This document shows, in pieces, positions 1-8,997 of a stretch of DNA of 64,000 nucleotides (positions are counted from its first letter, which is position 1; each line of letters starts with the position of its first letter). Under the pieces are notes generated by a model. It was not told the DNA's origin, did not search any database, and worked only from the letters and a program-made list of their open reading frames with translations. The stretch comes from Gp6-AA40 sp036274155 (GTDB lineage: Bacteria; Acidobacteriota; Vicinamibacteria; Vicinamibacterales; UBA2999): assembly GCA_036274155.1 (NCBI GenBank), contig DASUGH010000094.1, positions 3,597 to 67,596 on the forward strand. The letters are read 5' to 3'. The translations under genes and the position numbers were made by a program.

Positions 1-2
1 TG

Positions 3-851
3 GCATTCACACGCAGTGGCGATATCTGGTGGCGTGATATCGAAAAAAACCGGCAAACGAATCTGACCACCGACCTCGGCAACGACCAGAACCCGCGCTG
101 GTCGCCTGATGAAGCGACCATCGCCTTCGACTCGACGCGGGACAGCGGCGCGGGCATCTACGAACGCGCCGTTGGCGTCGTCGGCAGCGACAAGCTGTTG
201 TACAAGTCCGACGGAGCGAAGTCACTGACACTCTCCGACTGGTCACAAGACGGAAAGTACCTGGCCTTCGTGCAGGACGGCGATGTGTGGGTGCTGCCGG
301 TGACGAGCGATAGGCCCGGCGAACACAAACCCGCAGGAAAGCCGATTCAGGTGACGAAGACCTCGTTCACCGAGAGCCTTCCGCGAATCTCGCCCGAGAG
401 CCGCTGGATTGCCTACATCTCGAACAAGTCGGGAGCCAATGAAGTGTACATTCAGTCGTTTCCTGAGCCTGGAGTCGAGCAGCAGATCTCTGCCGGCGCC
501 GGTGCGAACGCCGCGAACGCTCAGGCGCAACCACGTTGGAGTCGGAACGGCAAGGAACTGTTCTATTTCATAGGAGCCACCGGGATCGGGCCGCGATTCA
601 TGTCGGTCTCGATCAAACCTACGGGCGGCGCGCTCAACGCCGCTGCGCCGGCGTCCATCTTCGGCCACCCGGCGCCGCGACCGCCGTTCAGCAGCGTGTT
701 CAGCGTGACGATAGATGACCGTTTTCTTCTGCAGCTTGCTCCGAACCTGGCACCCGCCACACCTGGCGGCCAGACCACCAACGTTGCCCCCGGTGCAACC
801 AGCGGGATCGCACTCATCCTCGACTGGGCATCGGCCAATCGAGAGCCGTAG
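3..851 (+). CDS. C-terminal part of a TolB/WD40-like beta-propeller protein (5' end outside window)
   Basis: The reading frame is open from the first bases of the window, so the start lies upstream. About 282 residues are visible. They contain repeated propeller-blade signatures of the TolB/PD40 type: NPRWSPDEATIAFDS, LSDWSQDGKYLAFV, PRISPESRWIAYISNKSG and QPRWSRNGKELFYF. In this genome such propellers form the C-terminal half of membrane Ser/Thr kinases (see 9140 and 57689), so this is probably the sensor half of another one, but the kinase half cannot be seen. The last 38 bp overlap the 3' end of the convergent methyltransferase gene. Confidence 0.8.
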   Translation, partial: AFTRSGDIWWRDIEKNRQTNLTTDLGNDQNPRWSPDEATIAFDSTRDSGAGIYERAVGVVGSDKLLYKSDGAKSLTLSDWSQDGKYLAFVQDGDVWVLPVTSDRPGEHKPAGKPIQVTKTSFTESLPRISPESRWIAYISNKSGANEVYIQSFPEPGVEQQISAGAGANAANAQAQPRWSRNGKELFYFIGATGIGPRFMSVSIKPTGGALNAAAPASIFGHPAPRPPFSSVFSVTIDDRFLLQLAPNLAPATPGGQTTNVAPGATSGIALILDWASANREP

Positions 852-1584
852 GCTTTCGTACCTTCCAGATGTGCTCCGCCGGCCACCTCGATGCCCAGGC
901 GAGCGACACGTAGTCCGAATACGTCGTCGTTGCTGCCGGAGGAGGCTGGAGCTCGATCAGATCTTCGACGACCAGGGAGTGGCGACGAAACAGCCGGATC
1001 CACTCGCCATATGTCAGCTGGTAGGTCACGCTGCTGCCATCGTCGAGCGGACCGAGCGTGAAGTAGTCGAGCTGCAGCCGATCGGTGACGACGCCGGCGG
1101 CGAGGTCCTCGCAGATGTCGCGAATCGGCGTGGACATGCAGAACGCGAACAGCCCGCCGGCGGCGAGCACACGCGACGCCTCGGGAACGATGCCGGACGG
1201 CGGCGCGAATGTGGCGGCGCCGTGATCGCAGAACACGACGTCGAAGCTGCCGTCGGCAAACGGGAGGCTGACGGCATCTCCTTGAACGAGACACGACGAC
1301 AGATTCCTGGCGCCCGCCAGTCGATTGGCATGAGCAAGCTGCTGCTCGGAAAGATCCACTCCGACAGCGCGAACGCCCCGCTCGCGCAGCGCAAGCGTCC
1401 ACTGCGCCGCGCCGCAGCCCAACTCGAGCACCCGCCGACCCTCGACCGGTTCGAGCGCCGAGATCTCGCTCTCGGGAATTCGCCACACACCCCAGGCGAG
1501 CGGCGCACGATCGAGCGCGGCGCCGTTCTGCCGCTGGTAGTCGTCGCTCGTACGGTTCCAGAAGAGACGATTGTTCGAAGACAC
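814..1584 (-). CDS. Class I SAM-dependent methyltransferase
   Basis: A Rossmann-fold methyltransferase of about 256 residues; the methyl acceptor is unknown. The SAM-binding glycine motif VLELGCGAAQWTLAL is followed by the acidic strand-2 end (VGVDLSEQQ) and by the later motifs SFDVVFCDHGAATF and ASRVLAAGGLFAF. The N-terminus LFWNRTSDDYQ is typical of the family. I chose the GTG at 1584. The frame is open to an ATG at 1638, but those 18 extra codons lie inside a repetitive intergenic sequence and encode nothing family-like. No clear ribosome-binding site is visible for either start. The gene is convergent with, and overlaps, the preceding propeller gene by 38 bp. Confidence 0.82.
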   Translation of the reverse strand: MSSNNRLFWNRTSDDYQRQNGAALDRAPLAWGVWRIPESEISALEPVEGRRVLELGCGAAQWTLALRERGVRAVGVDLSEQQLAHANRLAGARNLSSCLVQGDAVSLPFADGSFDVVFCDHGAATFAPPSGIVPEASRVLAAGGLFAFCMSTPIRDICEDLAAGVVTDRLQLDYFTLGPLDDGSSVTYQLTYGEWIRLFRRHSLVVEDLIELQPPPAATTTYSDYVSLAWASRWPAEHIWKVRKPTALDWPMPSRG

Positions 1585-1599
1585 GGAAATAAATGGGGA

Positions 1600-1740
1600 A
1601 ATGACGGATTTACGGATTGACGGATACCGAGTAATCACGTGACGATGACGGCCGCGAAGAGCCTTCCAGACATTTTTGACGTCGCCGATTCGTCAATCCG
1701 TCAATTGAAATCCGTAGATTCGTCAATTCGTCATTTCATG
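1600..1740. repeat. AT-richer intergenic repeat built from GACGGATT/ACGGATTGACGG units
   Basis: The stretch between the methyltransferase and the acyl-CoA-dehydrogenase-like gene is made of short degenerate units such as GACGGATTTACGGATTGACG. They occur in both orientations (for example ATTCGTCAATCCGTCAATTG), giving imperfect inverted repeats. A closely similar stretch is present at about 12335-12415. The base composition is clearly different from the genes around it. Confidence 0.7.
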
Positions 1741-1742
1741 TT

Positions 1743-2924
1743 TCAAGTCTTCTTTCCGTCGACCAGGTCCAGGAACGCCCAGCGTTTGCCTTCGACCAGT
1801 CCGGCCAGCAGGCTGCCGGTGTTGCGGAAGACCAGCGGCGCCGACGTGATGTGCTGCGTGCCTGCGTGCATGTCGCGAAACAGGCGTTGAATCGTGCCGG
1901 CGCGCAGTGCCACCGTGCCGGCTGCTGAATACACGAACTCGGCGACGTCGTGACAGCTCCACGTGATGTTGGCCAGCGCGAGCCGCATCAGCGTTTGACG
2001 ATGGAGGTCGATCCGCTCGCCGCGCTCGAGCGCCTGCGTCACCTCGCCCCACGTCTCGTACACGAACGCCCGCGCCGAACGGTACTTCGCTTCGGCCCTG
2101 GCGTACTGTTCCTGGAACGCCTCGCTCTGGGCGAGCGTCCCGGGACGCCCGATGCCTGACCGAACCTTCTTCGTCATCTCGTCGAGCAGCCGGCGCCCGA
2201 TGCCGCATGCCCACCCGGAGTGGCAGATCAGGGCGAATCCGATGACGCCGATCTTATAGAGCGCGCCGCCGCGCCTTGGCGACTCCGTGGCCGCGAAGTG
2301 CGTGTAGGCTTCGGGGACGAACACGCCGTCGGTCGTGTAGTCGATGCTGCCCGTTCCGCGCAGACCAAGCACATCCCAGTTCTCGATGAGCGTCGCCTTG
2401 CCGACCGGGAGCACGAAGATCCGCGGCTCGCCGCTTCCCTCGATGAGGCCGAGCGTGTGAATGTGCGTGGCGTGCTTGATTCCCGACGCGAAGCTCCACG
2501 CCCCCGTGAGGGCAAACCCGCCGGCGCGCGGAACGGCATTGCCCGGTCTGGTGCCCTGCCCTGCAATCACCGGCAACCGCTCGCCGCCGAAGAGCTCGTC
2601 GACCGCTGAGTCCGCAAGATACGCGGCGCCAGTACCGACCGCGAGCGCTGCCGCCATCAACACCCACCCCGCGGACGGGTCGCCGTACGAGACGTTCTCG
2701 ATGACCTGCAGCGACGAAACCGGATCGAGCTCCGCGCCGCCGCGAATCGAGCGCGGCACCCACATCCCGAACAACCCCTCGCGATGCAGCGCCTCGACCA
2801 CCGGCGCAGACAGTTGGCCGTCCCGATCTCCGCTCACCGCATGCTCGTCAGCGATGGCCGCAACTGTTTTCGCTCGTCCCGGCAGATCGGCAGCCGTCGT
2901 CGCCGCTTTTACGATGCTTGTCAT
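1743..2924 (-). CDS. Acyl-CoA dehydrogenase-fold flavoprotein (group D flavin monooxygenase-like)
   Basis: 393 residues, the full length of the acyl-CoA dehydrogenase/HsaA-HpaB fold. The N-terminal helical part contains LHREGLFGMWVPRSIRGGAEL. The middle beta domain has the flavin-contact region LTGAWSFASGIKHATHIHT and WDVLGLRGTGSIDYTTDGVFVP. The C-terminal four-helix part carries DVAEFVYSAAGTVALRAG and RLFRDMHAGTQHITSAP. The RDMHAGTQH signature and the lack of an obvious acyl-CoA catalytic Glu favour the two-component flavin hydroxylase subgroup over true acyl-CoA dehydrogenases. The substrate is unknown and no flavin reductase gene is adjacent. GAGG lies just before the ATG. Confidence 0.75.
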   Translation of the reverse strand: MTSIVKAATTAADLPGRAKTVAAIADEHAVSGDRDGQLSAPVVEALHREGLFGMWVPRSIRGGAELDPVSSLQVIENVSYGDPSAGWVLMAAALAVGTGAAYLADSAVDELFGGERLPVIAGQGTRPGNAVPRAGGFALTGAWSFASGIKHATHIHTLGLIEGSGEPRIFVLPVGKATLIENWDVLGLRGTGSIDYTTDGVFVPEAYTHFAATESPRRGGALYKIGVIGFALICHSGWACGIGRRLLDEMTKKVRSGIGRPGTLAQSEAFQEQYARAEAKYRSARAFVYETWGEVTQALERGERIDLHRQTLMRLALANITWSCHDVAEFVYSAAGTVALRAGTIQRLFRDMHAGTQHITSAPLVFRNTGSLLAGLVEGKRWAFLDLVDGKKT

Positions 2925-2948
2925 CTCGACCTCATGTGAGTTCGAGAC

Positions 2949-2958
2949 AGCGTAGCAT
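2949..2958 (-). promoter_or_regulatory. Possible -10 element (TGCTACGCT) for the flavoprotein gene
   Basis: Read on the minus strand this is TGCTACGCT, about 27 nt upstream of the start codon at 2924. The same TGCTANNNT pattern recurs before other genes in the window. No convincing -35 is seen. Confidence 0.3.
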
Positions 2959-2984
2959 TTCCTTCCGCGATGGTCCGGCTGGAC

Positions 2985-3824
2985 CTACTCCTTCTGGCCC
3001 GCCCCCACCTCCCGCGTCACCGGATCCTGCAGCCGTTCTTCCGTCTTCACTTCGAACCGACGGAAGTTGGTGTACCTCGCTGTGGCATCCGGCTTCTCCG
3101 TCCGCATCTCAATCGGGACCATCACGCCCAGACGCTTGTCCGGTGCGAATCTGGTGACAATCTTCGTGACGTCCCGTCCGTCGCGCACCTCGAGGTCCGT
3201 CTGCAGCACGCGGCCCGTCACTGTATCAATCCATGCGGTGCCGCGCGTCGGCACGTTCTGATTGGCGAAGGGGCCCGACTGAATCAATGTCGGTCTGGCG
3301 GTCTCGACGAACGTGAGCCCCTTCACAGTACGCGGCCACTCTTTTCCCGCATCCTTCTCACCGAACCGGAACCGCGACTGATAGGACGTCTGAAGAAGGC
3401 CGATGGCGTAGAGCGGATTGAGCACCGCCGGCACGTGCGGAGCGCTGTCGGCGGCGATTTGGAGTGCGCGCTCCTGCGCATCCTCGAAGCCCTGCTCGAA
3501 CAGATCGCTCAGGCGTTCCTTGCGGCCTGTTCTTGGTTGGCCATTCACCATCGTCACGTCGCGAAACGTGAGGAACTGGCGGCGCGATCCTGGATACCGC
3601 ACCAGCAGCAGCTCGGAGCGCACGGTTTGCGCCGGCTTGCGGAACTCGAAGTCCTCCTGCGCCACCACGTTCGACAGCTGCTCGACGAACCCGCGGACGT
3701 AGGTCGCAGCAAGGCGCGGCAGATCGGGCGCCTTCTGGGCGCGCGCTGTGTGAGAGACCACCAGCACGACCGCTATCAGCAGGCCAGCCAGGTTGCCGCG
3801 AGGACGCGTGCGACGTGGGTTCAC
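2985..3824 (-). CDS. Exported protein of unknown function
   Basis: About 279 residues from the GTG at 3824. This start places a signal peptide at the N-terminus (NLAGLLIAVVLVVSHTARA) and has GAGGG upstream. The frame stays open to 4043, but that extension would run into the divergent VWFA gene and encodes low-quality arginine-rich sequence. The mature part begins APDLPRLAATYVRGFVEQLSNVVAQEDF. It is mixed alpha/beta with no motif I recognise. Similar secreted proteins beginning with a 'YV..F...LS.VVAEE' helix are common in acidobacteria, and their role is unknown. It is probably periplasmic. Confidence 0.65.
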   Translation of the reverse strand: MNPRRTRPRGNLAGLLIAVVLVVSHTARAQKAPDLPRLAATYVRGFVEQLSNVVAQEDFEFRKPAQTVRSELLLVRYPGSRRQFLTFRDVTMVNGQPRTGRKERLSDLFEQGFEDAQERALQIAADSAPHVPAVLNPLYAIGLLQTSYQSRFRFGEKDAGKEWPRTVKGLTFVETARPTLIQSGPFANQNVPTRGTAWIDTVTGRVLQTDLEVRDGRDVTKIVTRFAPDKRLGVMVPIEMRTEKPDATARYTNFRRFEVKTEERLQDPVTREVGAGQKE

Positions 3825-3934
3825 GGATGGTCGGCTTCCCTCGAAGCCGGGACGCTGGCCGGATCGTAATCCAACAACGAACGATTGACCCACATCGAAC
3901 GAAGAAACAGAGGGCCCTTTCAGGCTCCTCGAGG

Positions 3935-3943
3935 TGCTAGGAT
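3935..3943 (+). promoter_or_regulatory. Possible -10 element (TGCTAGGAT) for the VWFA gene
   Basis: TGCTAGGAT lies 6 nt before the GTG start. If real it would give an almost leaderless transcript. It matches the TGCTANNNT pattern seen upstream of other genes here. Confidence 0.25.
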
Positions 3944-3949
3944 TCCAAC

Positions 3950-6076
3950 GTGACGCGGGCACTCGCCGTGTTCCTGGCGCTCGTCGCAACCGCCGCCGTG
4001 CGGCCGGAACGGACATCCGCTGCCCCGCAGGCGCCCGCCCCACCAGGCTCCGCGCAGACAGATCAGAAAACGAACGGGGGGACGGTGCCGAAGTTCCGCG
4101 CCGGCACCGACCTGCTGACCGTGGACGTCTCCGTTCTCGACGGTCGCGGCCGTCCGGTCGAGGGACTGAAGCCAGTCGACTTCACCGTCAGGATCAACGG
4201 CCAGACGCGACAAGTCGCGGTGGCCGAGCTCGTCAAAGCAGACGTCGAAAGCAGCTCTGCAAAGCCGGGTGTCTCCACTGCGCCGCCGGGCGCACCTGTC
4301 GTGGGCCCTGCCGCAGGCCGCCGGATCGTGATTGCTGTCGATCAGCAGTACATTCCGCCCGGGGAGCTCACACCACTGCTGAAGTCGGCCGCCGCGTTCG
4401 TCGATCGGCTGACGTCGCGCGATCAGGCGGCGTTCGTCGCGTTTCCGGAGCCTGGCCCGCGCGTGGACTTCACGAACGACAAGGCGCGGCTGCGGCAGGC
4501 GATGCAAGGACTGATCGGCCAGCCGAAACAAGGGCGCACGGGCCAGTTCGACATCGGCCTCGCCGAAGCGCTGACCGTCAGCGACAACGAGCGCCTGCTC
4601 ACGAACGAGAATCAGCTGGAGCCGGGCGGCGACCCGCCGGTGGTCGCAGACATCATGGCCCGCAACTGCGAAACCAGCGACGACATGCGGGCGTGCCGGC
4701 GGCGTGTCCTCGCGGAATCGGTGCAGATTGCACAAGAAGCCAGGCTCGATGCCAGGATCTCCGTTCGAACCCTGGAATCGATTCTCCAGGGACTGGTGCC
4801 GGTTCAGGGCACCAAGTCGGTGATCCTGATCTCGGCAAGCCTGCTCAACGACGATCGCAGCGAGCTCGATACGCTGACCCGCCTCGCGTCTGCGGCGCGG
4901 GTGTCGCTCAACGTCATCATCGTCGACAAGAAGCGCGAGAACATCAACATCAGCAGCCAGAACCATGGCCAGGCGCCGACCGAGCAGGCGGATCGACGGC
5001 TGATCTCCGAAGGACTCGAACAGCTCGCCGCGCAGGCTGGTGGAGGCGTCTATCGTCTGGCCGGATCCGGCGAAGGCATCCTCGATCGCATCGCACAGGA
5101 GCTTTCGGCGTCCTATGTGCTCGGAGTGGAATCGCGCCCCGAGGACCAGACGAGCGATTTCCGGAACGTCAGCGTCGCGGTGCGGTCGCAGGGCGCGAAG
5201 GTGCGCGTCAGCCAGGCATTCCTGCACGCGGCAGCGAGCCCGCCCGCCGGCGTCCTGGCATCACGGGCGCCTCTCGGGCTCGCGGTGCCGACACCGAGAG
5301 TCGTACGCCCCGTCGAAGACGTTCTCCGATCGGCACTCTCCGCACCGGCAACGCTCACAGACCTGCCGGTCCAGGTCGCGACGTTCTCGCAATGGGACCC
5401 GAAGAGCAGCAAGGTTCGCATCAGCATGACCGCAAAGGTCGGTGAGCCAGGCATCCAGCCTGGCGACTACGCCGTGGGCTATGTTGTGACGGACCGGGAG
5501 AACCGGACGGTTGCCAGCTGGTCGGAGAAGCAGACACCGGGCGCCCCTTCCAGCGGTCTGGTCGCGCCGCTCCTGCTCGAGCCTGGCACCTACTCGCTGC
5601 GTTTCGGCATCGTCGATGAGGGGGAGCAGAAGGGAACCGTCATTCGCGAGCTCGACGTGCGGAGGTCCATTGCTGCCGACGCAGTGGCCACGAGCGATCT
5701 GCTGGTGGGCAGCCCGCCGCCACGCGGTGAGGCTCCGCGCTTCAGCGTCGACCCGCACGTGCCGATCGGTCCTGTTGCCGCTTACCTCGAGCTGTACTCT
5801 GCGATGCCCGCGGATCTGGATTTCACGTTCGTCGACTTCGAAATCGCCAGAGACGCCGGTTCGCCAGCCCTCGCCCGCGAGACGGCGGACATGGTGGATG
5901 GACCGCTTCCTTCATGGCGCGTGGCGACCGCCTCGATCGACGCGAGCAAGCTGGCGCCGGGGCCATACATTGCGCGGGCGCGGATCCTTCGCGACGACAA
6001 GACGGTTGGCGTGATCACGCGCGACTTCGTGCTCGACAGCCGCGAACCGGCCACAATCGCGTCTCCTGCGAAGTAG
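3950..6076 (+). CDS. Exported VWFA-related domain protein (acidobacterial type)
   Basis: 708 residues starting at GTG 3950, with a hydrophobic signal sequence (LAVFLALVATAAV). The region FRAGTDLLTVDVSVLDGRGR followed by GLKPVDFTVRINGQ is the characteristic N-terminal strand pair of the acidobacterial VWFA-related family. The VWA core follows (RRIVIAVDQQYIPPGEL, FVDRLTSRDQAAFVAFP). The metal-site DxSxS motif is degenerate (DQQYI), so metal-dependent adhesion is doubtful. About 250 C-terminal residues form beta-rich sequence (YAVGYVVTDRENRTV, YSLRFGIVDEGEQKG). It is probably secreted or periplasmic. The alpha/beta hydrolase gene follows after only 10 bp, so the two are probably cotranscribed. 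Confidence 0.85.
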   Translation: MTRALAVFLALVATAAVRPERTSAAPQAPAPPGSAQTDQKTNGGTVPKFRAGTDLLTVDVSVLDGRGRPVEGLKPVDFTVRINGQTRQVAVAELVKADVESSSAKPGVSTAPPGAPVVGPAAGRRIVIAVDQQYIPPGELTPLLKSAAAFVDRLTSRDQAAFVAFPEPGPRVDFTNDKARLRQAMQGLIGQPKQGRTGQFDIGLAEALTVSDNERLLTNENQLEPGGDPPVVADIMARNCETSDDMRACRRRVLAESVQIAQEARLDARISVRTLESILQGLVPVQGTKSVILISASLLNDDRSELDTLTRLASAARVSLNVIIVDKKRENINISSQNHGQAPTEQADRRLISEGLEQLAAQAGGGVYRLAGSGEGILDRIAQELSASYVLGVESRPEDQTSDFRNVSVAVRSQGAKVRVSQAFLHAAASPPAGVLASRAPLGLAVPTPRVVRPVEDVLRSALSAPATLTDLPVQVATFSQWDPKSSKVRISMTAKVGEPGIQPGDYAVGYVVTDRENRTVASWSEKQTPGAPSSGLVAPLLLEPGTYSLRFGIVDEGEQKGTVIRELDVRRSIAADAVATSDLLVGSPPPRGEAPRFSVDPHVPIGPVAAYLELYSAMPADLDFTFVDFEIARDAGSPALARETADMVDGPLPSWRVATASIDASKLAPGPYIARARILRDDKTVGVITRDFVLDSREPATIASPAK

Positions 6077-6086
6077 GAACTGACCC

Positions 6087-7082
6087 ATGACACGGACCAT
6101 CGCTGCCACGATCGCGCTGGCCCTCGCAGGACAGACAGCTCCAGGGGCTCAGGGGGCATCGGAATCACCGGTCACGCTGAGGACACCATCCGGGACAATC
6201 GCCGGAACGCTGACCGCTCCCGCCGCGCCAGGGAAGGTTCCCGTCGCGCTCATCATCGCCGGCTCAGGTCCGACGGATCGCGATGGCAACAGCAGCGCGC
6301 TGCCCGAAAAGAACAACGCCTACAAGCTGCTGGCAACGGCGCTCGCCGCGAGCGGCGTCGCGTCGGTGCGATACGACAAGCGCGGCATCGGAGAAAGCCA
6401 GGCCGCGGCGGCTGGCGGCGAAGCCGCGCTTCGCTTCGACACGTACATCGACGATGCGGCGGCATGGGTCGACCAGCTGCACAGGGATCCTCGCTTCTCG
6501 AAGGTGATCGTCGTCGGACACAGCGAGGGGTCGCTCATCGGAATGATCGCGGGACGAAAGGCGAAGGCGGAGGGCTTCGTGTCGATCGCGGGTCCGGCGC
6601 GGCGCGCATCCGACACGATCCGCGATCAGCTGCGGCCACAGCTTGCCACGCTGCCGGAACTCCAGAAGAGCAGCGAGTCGATCCTCGCGGCGCTCGAGGC
6701 CGGCACCGTGGTCGACCCGCTGCCGCAGGCCGTCCAGTCGGTCCCTGGTCTGGCGTCGCTCTTTCGTCCGAGCGTGCAGCCGTACTTGATCTCATGGCTC
6801 AAGTACGTCCCGGCCACGGAAATCGCCGCACTGACGATGCCGGTGTTGATCGTGCAAGGCACCACCGACATCCAGGTGGATCCGGGTGAAGCCAAGGCGC
6901 TCCTCAAAGCCGCCAAACCAAGCACGGAAGTCCTCTTGATCAACGGCATGAACCACGTCATGAAGGAGGCTCCTGCCGATCGGGCGCAGAACCTTGCCGC
7001 CTACAGCGACCCGAACCTGCCAATCGTTCCGGAGGTGCCACGAGCGATCGTCGCTCTGGCCAGGAGGATTGGAACGCCGTAA
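6087..7082 (+). CDS. Exported alpha/beta hydrolase
   Basis: 331 residues with an N-terminal signal sequence ending near GQTAPGAQG. The hydrolase core is complete. It has an oxyanion-side region (VALIIAGSGPTDRDGN), the RYDKRGIGES loop, the nucleophile elbow GHSEGS, an acidic residue in VLIVQGTTDIQVD, and the catalytic His in INGMNHVMKE. The fold and motifs match the 'alpha/beta fold hydrolase' group of secreted esterases or peptidases of unknown substrate. It lies 10 bp after the VWFA gene on the same strand, suggesting one transcript. Confidence 0.85.
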   Translation: MTRTIAATIALALAGQTAPGAQGASESPVTLRTPSGTIAGTLTAPAAPGKVPVALIIAGSGPTDRDGNSSALPEKNNAYKLLATALAASGVASVRYDKRGIGESQAAAAGGEAALRFDTYIDDAAAWVDQLHRDPRFSKVIVVGHSEGSLIGMIAGRKAKAEGFVSIAGPARRASDTIRDQLRPQLATLPELQKSSESILAALEAGTVVDPLPQAVQSVPGLASLFRPSVQPYLISWLKYVPATEIAALTMPVLIVQGTTDIQVDPGEAKALLKAAKPSTEVLLINGMNHVMKEAPADRAQNLAAYSDPNLPIVPEVPRAIVALARRIGTP

Positions 7083-7118
7083 CCGCCTCTCCGCCCAGCG
7101 GTTATTTGGAACTGACGC

Positions 7119-7586
7119 TCAAAATGAATACGGCACCGTGAGACCGAAGGCAAACGTGTCGCTCGGACCCGCGAGCCCGAAGCTGACCGAGGGCTCCATG
7201 TAGAGTCGCCTGGTCAGCGCTGACGTGAGCGCGAACCGCAAGCTGAAGATGTCGCGGCGTTTCGAGGTGGCAATGTCGAAAATGCCGTAATCGATGGACA
7301 CACCTGAGACCAGCGTGCTGATCGCCAGCGTGTCGTTGAGTCCCAGGCTGTAGCCGAGTGCGACATCGACCCTATCTTCTCTTCCCAGGCTGACTCCATC
7401 GACGACTCGCCCGAAGCTGTGGTTGTAATTGGCGCTCGCGAATACGACCACCGGATCAAAGCTCTTGACGAGGACCAGTCCTCCGCCGACTGTGGAAGAC
7501 CGGTTGGCGTTGTGCAAAACCCAGTTTGGGGAAGATGGGATTGTGAGATCGGCAAGCGCGACCGTCAGCTCGATGTGCGTAAATCG
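7119..7586 (-). pseudogene. C-terminal fragment of an outer-membrane beta-barrel protein
   Basis: The frame from 7586 down to 7119 encodes alternating hydrophobic strands (DVALGYSLGLNDTLAISTL, IFSLRFALTSALT, FAFGLTVPYSF). The sequence ends in Phe after an aromatic-alternating last strand, the hallmark of a barrel protein recognised by the Bam machinery. Only about 155 residues are open before an upstream stop, with no signal peptide. Barrels of this kind are normally about twice that long, so this looks like the surviving 3' end of a gene. A short divergent or frameshifted gene cannot be excluded. Confidence 0.45.
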
Positions 7587-7730
7587 CTAGACAATTCACG
7601 TAAACGGCGCCACGGCGAACGTCGTTAGATCGCCGCAAGGACGACTTCATGCTGCCTCGCGGCGGACGATTCGGGTGGGGGGTCTTTGGCGCGAGGCGGC
7701 ATCAGGGTTCCCGGCGATCCGAGCGCCAGC

Positions 7731-7844
7731 TCCGCGTTCTCGCGGAACCGAGCTTCAGTTCGATTACGTCCACGTTTTCGCAGAACCGAGCTTCAGCTCG
7801 GTTAAATCCGCGTTCTCGCGGTACCGGCCTTCAGCTCGGTTAAA
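7731..7844 (+). repeat. Three tandem 38-bp repeats, each with a hairpin
   Basis: Units at 7731-7768, 7769-7806 and 7807-7844 are aligned copies of TCCGCGTTCTCGCGGAACCG followed by AGCTTCAGCTCGGTTAAA. Each contains an inverted repeat; the middle copy has perfect arms AACCGAGCT/AGCTCGGTT around a 2-nt loop. The array ends 31 bp before the next start codon. The flanking 7590-7730 region shows nothing recognisable. Confidence 0.85.
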
Positions 7845-7875
7845 CTTTCTCTCTCATAATTCAGGAGGACCGTGA

Positions 7876-8997
7876 ATGAACTCGTTATCTCGAACGGCCG
7901 GCGCGGCCGCCATCGCCATCGGCGTTGCGTTGTCGGCTTCGCTGGCGGCGCAGTGGCCGTCGTACCCCACGCCGGGAGTGCCGCGGAACGCGGACGGCAC
8001 GCCGAATCTCACCGGCCCTCCTCCGCGCACCGCTGACGGCAAGGTCGACTTTTCCGGTGTCTGGAACGCCGGCCGTGGCCGCGGAAACCGCGGGGGCGGC
8101 GGTGCAGGGCCGGCGGCCGGTGCCGGCGGCGGCGCTGCGGGCGCGCCCGCGGCGGCAGGCGCCCCGGCTCGCGGAGCCGGCGCAGCTCCAGCAGGCGGCG
8201 CGGCTCGTGGAGCCGGCGCAGCTCCAGCGGCAGGCGCAGCGGCGCCTGCCGACGCAGCACCGCCGGCGGGCGGCGCACCGCAGGGCGCTGGGGCCCAGGC
8301 GGCTGCCGGAGGCCGCGGCGACGGACGCGGTGGCGGCGGCCGGGGTGGCGGCGGAGGCGGCGGCCGGGGTAATGCCCCCTGTACGCCGCTGGCGGATGGC
8401 GTCTTCGCCTCCGCGTTCTTCGAAGTGGCCGGCAACCCCAATTGCCTCCCGCCAATGCAGCAGTGGGCCCAGGATCTGAAGAAGAAGCGCATGGCCGACA
8501 ACAGCAAGCACAACCCCGACGTCTGGTGCCTGCCGATCGGCCTGATGCAGTACCACAACCACCCGCAGCCGAGCCAGATCGTCCAGACGAAGAACCTGAT
8601 GTTGATCACCTACGAGTCGAACTACGGGCTGCGCTACATCTATACGGACGGACGCCCGGCGCCGAACAACGACCCCAATCCCTGGTGGTTCGGCTATTCC
8701 CGCGGCTGGTGGGAGGGGAACGACACGCTCGTGGTCGAGACGACGCACTTCAACTCGGAGGAGCGGGCGTCGTGGCACGACGTCAACGGCACCCCGTGGT
8801 CCGACGCGCTCAAGATGACCGAGCGCTTCACGCGTCCGACGTTCGGCTCGCTGCAGGTCGACGTGACCATCGACGACTCGAAGGTCTTCGCCAAGCCGTT
8901 TACCGTGCGCGTGTTTCGCAACCTGATGGTCGACCAGGAGATGTTCGAGTTCATCTGCAACGAGAACGAGCGGTCGACGGAGCACATCACGAAGTAG
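7876..8997 (+). CDS. Secreted protein of unknown function with a Gly/Ala/Pro low-complexity insert
   Basis: 373 residues preceded by a strong ribosome-binding site (AGGAGG, 8 nt before ATG). A signal peptide (SRTAGAAAIAIGVALSASLA) is followed by WPSYPTPGVPRNADGTPNL and GKVDFSGVWNAGRG. About 100 residues of Gly/Ala/Pro/Arg repeat come next (roughly 64-168). A conserved C-terminal part then begins CTPLADGVFASAFFEVAGNP and contains NPDVWCLPIG, WWFGYSRGWWEGNDTLVVET and HFNSEERASWHDVNG. This GVWN/WEGDTLVVET architecture is frequent in exported acidobacterial proteins, but I know of no assigned function. The insert interrupts the conserved region, so it is probably a flexible linker. Confidence 0.8.
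   Translation: MNSLSRTAGAAAIAIGVALSASLAAQWPSYPTPGVPRNADGTPNLTGPPPRTADGKVDFSGVWNAGRGRGNRGGGGAGPAAGAGGGAAGAPAAAGAPARGAGAAPAGGAARGAGAAPAAGAAAPADAAPPAGGAPQGAGAQAAAGGRGDGRGGGGRGGGGGGGRGNAPCTPLADGVFASAFFEVAGNPNCLPPMQQWAQDLKKKRMADNSKHNPDVWCLPIGLMQYHNHPQPSQIVQTKNLMLITYESNYGLRYIYTDGRPAPNNDPNPWWFGYSRGWWEGNDTLVVETTHFNSEERASWHDVNGTPWSDALKMTERFTRPTFGSLQVDVTIDDSKVFAKPFTVRVFRNLMVDQEMFEFICNENERSTEHITK

Noticed and set aside
7731..7844. CRISPR array
   Set aside because: Units are contiguous, without unique spacers, and no cas genes are present. They are tandem repeats.
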